NCBI RefSeq assembly: GCF_003576645.1
Contig: NC_044920.1
Coordinates: forward strand, 8,661,554 to 8,725,553
Direction: 5' to 3'
From: Ipomoea triloba
Taxonomy: Eukaryota; Streptophyta; Magnoliopsida; Solanales; Convolvulaceae
DNA: 64,000 bases
Below are positions 56,697 through 64,000 of this stretch, piece by piece. Below the pieces are notes generated by a model. That model worked only from the letters and a program-made list of their open reading frames with translations, had not been told where the DNA came from and ran no database searches. The number at the start of each line of letters is the position of its first letter. Within the stretch, counting starts at the first letter, position 1. Position numbers and translations under genes: made by a program.

Positions 56697-59600
56697 TTAA
56701 CACACAATTTGTTTAAGCAAATAATAGTTAGATCGACTCCACGCACCTGGGTTAAACAATTCCGGATAACGTCCCATCATAACGCTTTCCAATTCCCACG
56801 TAGCTTCTTCTGGACTGTGATTCGACCATTGGACTTTGATCATTTTGACTGATTTCCTCCTCGTATCTCGGGTTTTCGAGTCCAAGATTCGAATTGGTCT
56901 TTCCCCGTATGCCAACGAATCATCCATCTCAAGTTCCTCCGGCTCCAATACATGGGATGCATCAGGTACATACCGCTTAAGTTGAGAAACATGAAATACG
57001 TTATGTACTTTATCAAGCTCAATCGGCAGGGCCAGTCGATAGGCTAAATTCCCTATCCTTTCCAGAATTTCGTAAGGTTCTATATAACGAGGACTCAACT
57101 TTCCTTTCTTCCCAAACCTTCTGACTCCTTTAGTGGGTGAGACTTTCAGTAATACCTTCTCCCCAACTTGATATTCGGTGAATTGTTGCTTCAAATCGGC
57201 ATACGACTTTTGTCGATCCTGCGCGGCTTTCATTCTTTCACGAATTACCTTGATTGCCTTAGTAGTCTCTTGTAGGTACTGAGGTCCAAGTGTAACGATA
57301 TCGCTTTTGTCGCTCCAGCACAGAGGACTTCGACATTTCCGCCCATATAATGCCTCATAAGGAGCCATTCCTATACTCGCATGGTGGCTGTTGTTATAGG
57401 AAAATTCTATTAAATCCAACTGTTCGTCCCATGAACCTTGGAAATCGAGCACACAACCTCTGAGCATATCTTCCAACGTTTGTATTGTTCGCTCCGTTTG
57501 ACCATCAGTGGCAGGGTGAAAAGCCGTACTCAGTTTGAGTTGAGTGCACATTGCCATTTGTAACGCTTCCCAAAAACGTGATAGAAATCGTGAGTCTCTG
57601 TCCGAAACGATGTCTTGCGCTACCCTGTGGTGTTTAACCACGTGCTTAACATAGGCCCGTGCCAACTTTTCCATTGACCATGTTCTGTTCATTGGAATGA
57701 ATCTCGCTGTCTTGGTCAGTCGATCGACAACGACCCATACTTGATCGTTTCCCGCCTTGGTTCTGGGCAATCTTCCCACGAAATCCATAGAGATTGAGTC
57801 CCATTTCCACTGTGGAATCTCTAATGGTTGCAATAATCCCTTTGGTTTACTTCTTTTTGCTTTGACCTTTTGACAGTTCAAACATTTAGCCACAAATTCA
57901 GCTACATCCTTCTTCATGCCCGACCACCAAAAGTTTTGTTTCAAATCCTTATACAATTTATCTCCACCAGGATGAACTGAATAAGGTGTGTAATGGCCTT
58001 CTTTCATTATTTGCTCCATTATCTCCTTACACCCTTTAGGTATTATCCACCTAGCTTGGAATCTTACATTCCCATCCGGGTGTAGTTCAAATGGTCCATG
58101 TTTTCCACCAATCATCTTCTCCTTGATGTTCTCCACCCAATGGTTATCTTCTTGTGCTTGATTGATTTCCTCAAATAGGGTTAGAGTGGCCGACATGTAA
58201 TATAATTTCTTTTCTTGTTCCACTTGACCACACATCTTTACTTCCAGATTGAGTCCTTGAAACTCCTTACATAACTGCTCGGGTAATATCCAAAGAGCAT
58301 GGTTTGTCTTCCGACTCAAGGCATCATCTACTTTGTTTGCTTTACCCTCGTGATATTGAATTTCCAAGTCATAGTCTTTAATCAACTCCAACCATTTCTT
58401 TGTCTTAAATTGAGATCCCTCTAAGTGAAGATATACTTTAAACTCTTGTGATCTGTATAAATTTTGCATGAGACTCCATAGAGATAGTGTCGCCAAATTT
58501 TGAGAGCGAATACCACTGCTGCCAGTTCCAAGTCATGTGTCGGGTAGTTAGCTTCATGAGGTTTTAATTGTCGAGAAGCATATGCTATTACCCTTCCATC
58601 TTGCATGAGGACACATCCTAGTCCTTTGTGAGATGCATCAGTGTACAACTCATAACCTTCCGTCCCAACTGGTAGTGTTAACACTGGAGCAGTTGTCAAC
58701 CTCTTCTTAAGCTCCTGGAATGCCTGCTCGCATTCTTCGTTCCAACTATACTTGGTCGTCTTTTTGAGCAAGTTCGTCAGTGGTCTTGCTATCTTTGAGA
58801 AGTCCTGAACAAACCTTCGGTAATAACCCGCCAAACCTAAGAAACTGCGGACTTCCGTAACGGATTTGGGCACTTCCCATTCAATTACAGCTCATATCTT
58901 GGCTGGATCTACCCTTATTCCTTCCTTGGTGATTACGTGACCAAGAAATGCGACTTCTCCCTTCCAAAATTCACATTTTGAAAGCTTTGCGAAAAGTTTC
59001 TTTTCCCTTAGTGTCTGTAACACTGTCCTGAGATGTTCCTCATGTTCCTCCGGTGTCTTAGAGTAGACCAAGATGTCATCTATGAAAGCGACGACGAATT
59101 TATCCAGGTACGGGAGGAAGATTCGATTCATTAAATCCATAAAGGTTCCTAGGGCGTTAGTCACTCCGAATGGCATGACCGTGAATTCATAGTGCCCATA
59201 TCTCGTTCGAAATGCCGTTTTAGGCACATCCTCTTTCGCTACTCGCACTTGGTGATACCCTGACCGTAGGTCAATCTTCGAGAATACGCCCGCTCCTTTC
59301 AGTTGATCAAATAGGTCATCGATCCTAGGCAACGGGTACTTGTTCTTTACTGTGACTCGATTGAGTTCCCTATAATCAATGCACAGTCTAAGACTCCCAT
59401 CCTTCTTCTTAACGAACAGTACCGGTGCGCCCCAAGGCGATACGCTTGGCCTAATAAATCCCTTTTCCAACAATTCCGCCAATTGTGCTTTCAGCTCCTC
59501 CATCTCTTTGGGTGCCATCCGAAAAGCGCTTTCGAGATAGGTGAGGTTCCTGGTACGAGATCGATGGTGAATTCCACTTCCCTTTCCGGTGGCATTTCCG

Positions 59601-59975
59601 TGAGATCATCGGGGAATACGTCAGGAAATTCGCATACAATTGGAATTCGGTCAATCTCGAGTTCTTCTATTTCAGCGTCTTGCACCAAGTAGAGATACGC
59701 TTCGCATCCCTGGCGAACGTACTTCTTTAATTTCTGCATCGTCAACAACCTTGACTCGGGTTGCTTGTCAATTCCTCGGTAGGATATTCTCCTTCCCTTT
59801 GGTCCTCGCAGAACAATTTTCCGCTCATTACACACGATCCGAGCTTTGTACTTATCCAACCAATCCATCCCGAGTACTACATTGATGCCTTCAAGTCCAA
59901 AACGAATGAGGTTTCCGGGACAGTTAAATCCCGCTATTTCTATAGCAACGTCATCATAACCCTCCTTACAGGATA
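56697..59975 (-). pseudogene. Chromovirus pol: protease tail, RT, RNase H, integrase, chromodomain
   Basis: Going down the minus strand: protease tail (MDWLDKYKARIVC, 59868), then a frameshift near 59520. The reverse transcriptase 59518-58892 has [11 protein letters not shown] and FIDDILVYS. An in-frame TGA at about 58891 is followed by RNase H ([23 protein letters not shown]) to 58421, then a second frameshift near 58430. Integrase has a zinc-binding part (H..HPGG, CLNCQKVK), core (DFVGRLPR, VSDRDSRF, DGQTERT: the D-D-E set intact) and GKKGKLSPRY. The chromodomain is KVQWSNHSPEEATWELE (about 56850-56750). These enzymes would reverse-transcribe and integrate the element; the chromodomain targets heterochromatin in this group. 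The breaks make this copy non-autonomous. Confidence 0.92.
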
Positions 59976-59980
59976 CTACT

Positions 59981-61725
59981 TGTTAGAAATAAATGGTAAT
60001 TAGATTTTGATGAGCCAAATTGTATTTCTAGGATAAAAATTTTAGACCCCCCAATTTTTATTTGAATTTTGAGTCATTTTATTTTGATCAAGACAAGATA
60101 TATTTAAGTCTAGGAATTGGAAATAGAGATGAGCTAAGGATTGGAAATAGAGAAAGAAGAAGCCAAGAAAGAAGAAGAGCTACGAATGGATCTCTAAAAT
60201 CAGCTAAGGATTGGAAATAGAGATGAGCTACGGTCTCAATTTATTTAAGGATGAGCCACGGTTCTTATTTCATAAAAGGAATCAGCTAAGGATTGGAATT
60301 AAAAGGATGCTACGCTCAAATTTAATTAAATAGGAAGAGTCACGCTCTTAATTTATTCAAGGAGATGAGCTACGGTTGATATTGAAGAAAAACCAGGGAT
60401 CAACACTCATGAGGAACATTTTAAATAATGAGCCACGGTCTCTATTTTATGAAGGAAATGAGCCACGCTCTTATTTATTAATTAAGGAGCTACGCTGATT
60501 TGATCCATGCATCAATTCCTAATGGAAGCAAAATTCAAAGGATCAGCCAAGGATTTAATTAAGGAGCTACGCTATGAGTCACGGTCCTAGAAGCTGAGTT
60601 CGAATCCCACTGAGAGCAGTTAACCCAAAAAGAGCAAAGGATTAAATATTGAGCCAAGAAATTAATTCATGAGCTAAGGAATTAATTCATTAGCCAAGGA
60701 ATATATTCATCAGCCACGGAATATATTCATCAGCCAAGGAAGCTCAAGACACACATCTGACAAGAATTAATTACAAAGCATGGAGATTACTTGCAAGATC
60801 AAGAAAATATTGCAAAGTCAAAAATCATACTGACATCTGATAAAAGTTGAAATTATTTTCAACATTTCTACACAGCAAGATCTCAAGTACAAGATTTCAA
60901 ATTTTGAAATTGCCTATCTCCAATGGGCAACTTCAAAATCCACAGCTATAAATAGATGAAGACTTGAAGAAGAAATACGACCAATCACACAACACAAATT
61001 CTACGCATGCTGAATACAAGTGCTATACAAAAATTAAGAGAGAGAAATTCTTCAATATTTCATCTAGAGACTAAGCTATTTCAAATAAATATTCTGAGAG
61101 TCTCTTAGAGTTGGAGAAAGAAAGAAAAATTTTTTTCCTTGTAAAACAAATTCCCTACTGAGTGTGGGTAGAGGGTTGAGTAGCAGAAGAGTTGTGAAAG
61201 CCCTAGGGAGTGCAAGCTTTGTGCAGAAACACTCGAAGTGAGATTAGTGCTGGCTTTTTGTTCAAGGCACTAAGGAGAAGTTGTAGAAGTGCTGAGTTAG
61301 AAGAACTAGCACTGGTGCATTCACTATTGTATCTTGGTGACAGAAGATAGTGAATTCCTCCTTGGAGTGAAAGGAGAAGAGTGGAGTAGAAGGATTACAT
61401 CACCTTCGAACCACTATAAAATCGCCTCTCTCTCTCTCTTTACTTTACTTATTATTTTTACGCATACTTTATCTTGCATGCAACACAATTAAGTTCACAC
61501 ACAACTCACGTATTTCTTTATAATTTTGCATACCGTGAATGCCCAGTTAATTCTTCATTTTATTATAGCACTTTACATACGATTATTCCGCTGTGCACTC
61601 TACTTTAGATTTATTCAAGTCTAATTTAATTTGAGTTATTTTGTTAAAGTGTTATAAATTTTAATTTGTTTGAAAAGTCTATTCACCCCCCCTCTAGACT
61701 TTTCACCACCCAATCGGGACCAACA
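59981..61725 (+). mobile_element. SIRE-like Ty1/copia solo LTR, 1745 bp, nested in chromovirus
   Basis: Begins TGTTAGAAATAAATGG and ends ATCGGGACCAACA, with a perfect TSD CTACT at 59976-59980 and 61726-61730. The end phrase ATTCACCCCCCCTCTAGACT and the terminal GGGACCAACA are typical of SIRE/Maximus LTRs. A TATA box CTATAAATA lies at 60946-60954 with CAATGGG upstream. A poly(A)-rich and CTCTCTCTCTCTTT R/U5 region follows. U3 (60131-60740) holds some 20 copies of a degenerate GAGCYAMG motif. There is no internal coding. Confidence 0.88.
60945..60955 (+). promoter_or_regulatory. TATA box of the SIRE-like solo LTR
   Basis: GCTATAAATAG about 965 bp from the LTR start. The expected RNA start is near 60980, after AAGAAATACGACC. 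Confidence 0.6.
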
Positions 61726-63037
61726 CTACTACTCCCGAAGCCGTTGTGACATTTAAATCTAACTTAGCAGTAGGCCTTAACTTTAGTTTATCAGCGAACG
61801 CAGAGGATATAAATGAATTGGTAGCCCCTGTATCAAATAGGACTAATCCAAGTACTGAGTTTATGGGGAATGTACCAGTTACGACGTCGCTAGCCTGAGC
61901 CTGAGCGCTATTGACGACGTAAATCCTGCCTTGCTTCTCCCCGCTGCTTTCTCCCATCACTTGCTTTCCCTTGTGGTTGGAACCAAACGTGGCGTTCGCT
62001 GGTCTTCCCACATTCACAGACTGGAAGTTGGTCCTCTTGTCTTCTGCCCCTGCAGACTTCTGGCCGGCATTCCCATTGAATCTCCTTCCTTGATTCACAC
62101 TCTGTTGAGGCTTTTGGGGACTGTCTACCTGACTTTGGCACTGGAAAGATTTGTGCCCAAGGAGACCACACTTGAAGCATCTAAACTTTATTCCTTGACA
62201 GTTTTCTCCGGGATGATTCCTCTCACATCTTGGGCAAGCAGGACGGTTCCCCTGGTTGACTCCTTCTCTTCCTCGTATTGGATTGAAGCTGCCTTGGTTG
62301 GCCTTCTTGTTTCCTGACGGAAACTTCCGAGACTTGTCATCAGCTTTCCTCTTACTTCGGCCGTAGACTTCCTGTTGGTCCAGGTACACTTGATAATGAT
62401 CCGAGGCTCTATCATACGCCTCTTTCAATGTAGAGCACATGAATGGTGCGATCATTCCCCTTATGCTCCAGTCCAATCCCCGAACGAATCTTCTTGCCTT
62501 ACTTGCCTCGTCAGGTACAATCTCTTGTGCAAAACGCATCAGCTCTACGTATTGGTCATAATATTCCTGGATAGTTGCTCCCTTCTGCTTTAGTCGTAGG
62601 AACTCCTCGCATTTAATCCCTTTAATACGCTCAGTGTAGAATTGTTCCCTTAATTCCACCTTTAATTCTTCCCAACCAAACGCTGGGTCTTGCAGGAGAT
62701 CAGGTCCGACTGTCGCCCACCAATTGTCCGCGGCTTTTGTCAAGTAATAGACTGCAGAAGGTACTCGCTGATTCGCAGGACAATTCACTGCATTAAGCAA
62801 CTTGTTGAACGTTCGGATCCACTCCTCCAAAATCACCGGATCCTTTTCTCCTGCGTAGTATGGTGGTTGTCGGCTTGCTATGGCCTTAGCAAAATCCACC
62901 CGTGGCTGCCCCTGGTTTTGGTTCTGACCTTGCTGGGCTAGCATAAACTTAGCCATTCTCTCCATTGCTTGAGCCATACGATCTATTGCAGAGATGTTAT
63001 CGTTGTTACCCGCAGGCGCATTTCGTCTCGGCGGCAT
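61703..63037 (-). pseudogene. Chromovirus gag and protease start, truncated by solo LTR
   Basis: The ATG at 63037 opens MPPRRNAPAGNND, then a coiled segment (IDRMAQAMERMAKFM) and the Retrotrans_gag capsid core (WIRTFNKLLNAVNCP through RFVRGLDWSIRGMIAPF, about residues 70-215). A basic Gln/Asn-rich stretch and a CCHC zinc knuckle (CFKCGLLGHKSFQC) follow. The pepsin-like protease begins at about residue 400 with the catalytic LFDTGATNSFIS. The protease then runs into the inserted solo LTR; the last nine codons and the stop are LTR sequence. Gag forms the particle and binds the element RNA. Confidence 0.92.
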
Positions 63038-63502
63038 ATTTGCTGGACGATAATTCCAAATTAGTACTCGAGGTATAGAAGTTCTTACGGAATTAGCTAG
63101 TTAGGCAGTTAGTATAGCACCTACTCAAGTCCTATACGTCACTCCCTAACATTCACTTTATCATACCCTCTAAGCAAGGGTTTCAAACACAGCATAATGA
63201 TAACCAACGCATTACGCTAGCAAGCTCACTCACAAAAGCTTAAGCAAACACATGCAGGGAAACACAAATATTGATCATACTATTCAACGACCAGAATCGT
63301 GAGATTCTGCAGAGTAAAAGTGAAATACCCCCTTCTTATGCTACTCGGCCTCAATTCTAGCTCCGCTCCGAACTTGTACTCATCAAGCTGTAACAATGAC
63401 TTAGGTTGGTCTTAACGAACCTAAGCTGACTTCTAAACTTGGTTAACTCGAAACTAGAGCTGACTCGAAAAAGTTTGACTTAGGATTCTGACTCGAAACA
63501 GG

Positions 63503-63514
63503 GCTCTGATACCA
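63503..63514 (-). other. Primer binding site (initiator tRNA-Met)
   Basis: Minus-strand TGGTATCAGAGC, three bases from the end of the 5' LTR. It is a perfect match to the common plant initiator-Met site. Confidence 0.93.
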
Positions 63515-63517
63515 ACT

Positions 63518-64000
63518 TGTAACACCCCGACTCGGCTATACCGAACAATCGGAGTAGTTACCGCCACACCTAGACTAATCCCAATCACATACAGATAGGA
63601 TTCATTCTAGATGCACAGGCTAAAGATAAGAAAACTGTACCATATCGTCGTAACCATCATAACTTGATATGCATTTTTATAGCATCAGCAAAAGAGTAGC
63701 TAAACTAGCTACCGACATGTACCATGGTTTAGTTACATCCCATCAACAGAGTTTGAGCTAGACCCGACCTTACTAGTCATCTTAGAACTAGCATGGCTAC
63801 AAAAGATATATACACAAAAAGGCCAGACTTGACTTCCCACCCTAGGCACTATCTAGTCTAACGAGTGGTACACCGGGCCAGTATACGTGCCTCAAACGAG
63901 ATGCCACTCACCCTCGAACCAGGTGATGTGGTCCAGGAAGTTGCAAGTGTTGATGTACATCATCCACTCCTCACGATAATCCGGAGGACTCGGGTCCCAC
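63518..64000 (-). repeat. 5' LTR of the chromovirus (partial)
   Basis: Plus-strand start TGTAACACCCCGACTCGG, colinear with 53099-53580. It includes the TATA box (63674-63681) and the donor-like site GGTGAGTGGCAT (about 63897-63908), and the upstream exon codons to the window edge. Confidence 0.95.

Larger units (their letters stand above)
53099..64000 (-). mobile_element. Tekay/Del-like chromovirus (Ty3/gypsy), 5' LTR cut by window end
   Basis: 3' LTR 53099-56580, polypurine tract 56581-56594, pol 59975-56697, gag-protease from 63037, primer binding site 63503-63514, 5' LTR from 63518 on. The LTRs begin and end TG...CA. A C-terminal chromodomain marks it as a chromovirus, and long LTRs fit the Tekay/Del clade. 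The first 480 bp shared by the two LTRs differ at roughly ten to fifteen positions by eye, so the insertion is fairly young. A copia solo LTR splits the protease region, and pol has further breaks. Confidence 0.93.

Noticed and set aside
1..64000. tRNA, rRNA or organellar DNA insertions
   Set aside because: I looked for tRNA B-box plus acceptor stems and conserved rRNA stretches and saw none convincing; tRNA-like sites seen are retroelement primer sites or SINE heads.

Overview
The window is nuclear DNA of a flowering plant. The evidence is genes with plant-type introns (GT-AG), a plant profilin, a GH17-X8 beta-1,3-glucanase, and many classes of plant transposable element. The genes look eudicot; I cannot name the family or species. 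Most of the 64 kb is nested repeat sequence. Only two genes look intact: a four-exon GPI-anchored glucan endo-1,3-beta-glucosidase on the plus strand (39847-43966) and a three-exon profilin on the minus strand (45596-47778). They converge, with their 3' ends about 1.6 kb apart.

Layout. 1-1927 is the end of a chromovirus LTR. 1928-4030 is simple-repeat and tandem-repeat DNA. 4031-7756 is a 3.7 kb solo LTR with target-site duplication (TSD) GTGAA, followed by a CACTA right end (to 8107). 8422-12626 is a TSD-bounded composite Mutator-like unit carrying a broken FUSED-like kinase (TIO) fragment and a Helitron 3' end. 13349-14274 is a broken 3' fragment of an armadillo-repeat gene. 15034-17125 is a truncated Ty1/copia. 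17160-20690 is a cluster of related Helitron-like units, one of which (19719-20126) has clean ends and an empty-site paralogue. 20693-21543 is a long-TIR MULE. 21931-22192 is a 48-bp minisatellite. 22341-29917 is a decayed copia holding two Harbinger-type MITEs. 30528-36680 is another copia, on the minus strand, with a CACTA element nested in it and its gag-integrase part inverted. 36690-39371 holds a possible gypsy LTR end, a possible SINE and a fold-back element.

The two host genes follow. The glucanase has a 263-bp TRIM element in intron 2, and the profilin has a MITE in intron 1. 48271-51711 is a 5'-truncated L1-type LINE with long, diverged TSDs. 53099 to beyond 64000 is a Tekay/Del-like chromovirus on the minus strand. 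Its protease region is split by a SIRE-like copia solo LTR (59981-61725, TSD CTACT), and its pol is further broken by frameshifts and a stop.

The most unusual signal is inside the chromovirus LTRs. Two diverged copies (1124-1527 and 53495-53906) keep the same arrangement of splice acceptor, about 400-nt acidic/proline-rich coding exon, and splice donor. Together with a TATA box and exon-like leaders in the related solo LTR, this suggests that these long LTRs carry an undescribed spliced coding leader. A single N at 54993 flanked by a perfect 295-bp duplication is an assembly artefact to be aware of.
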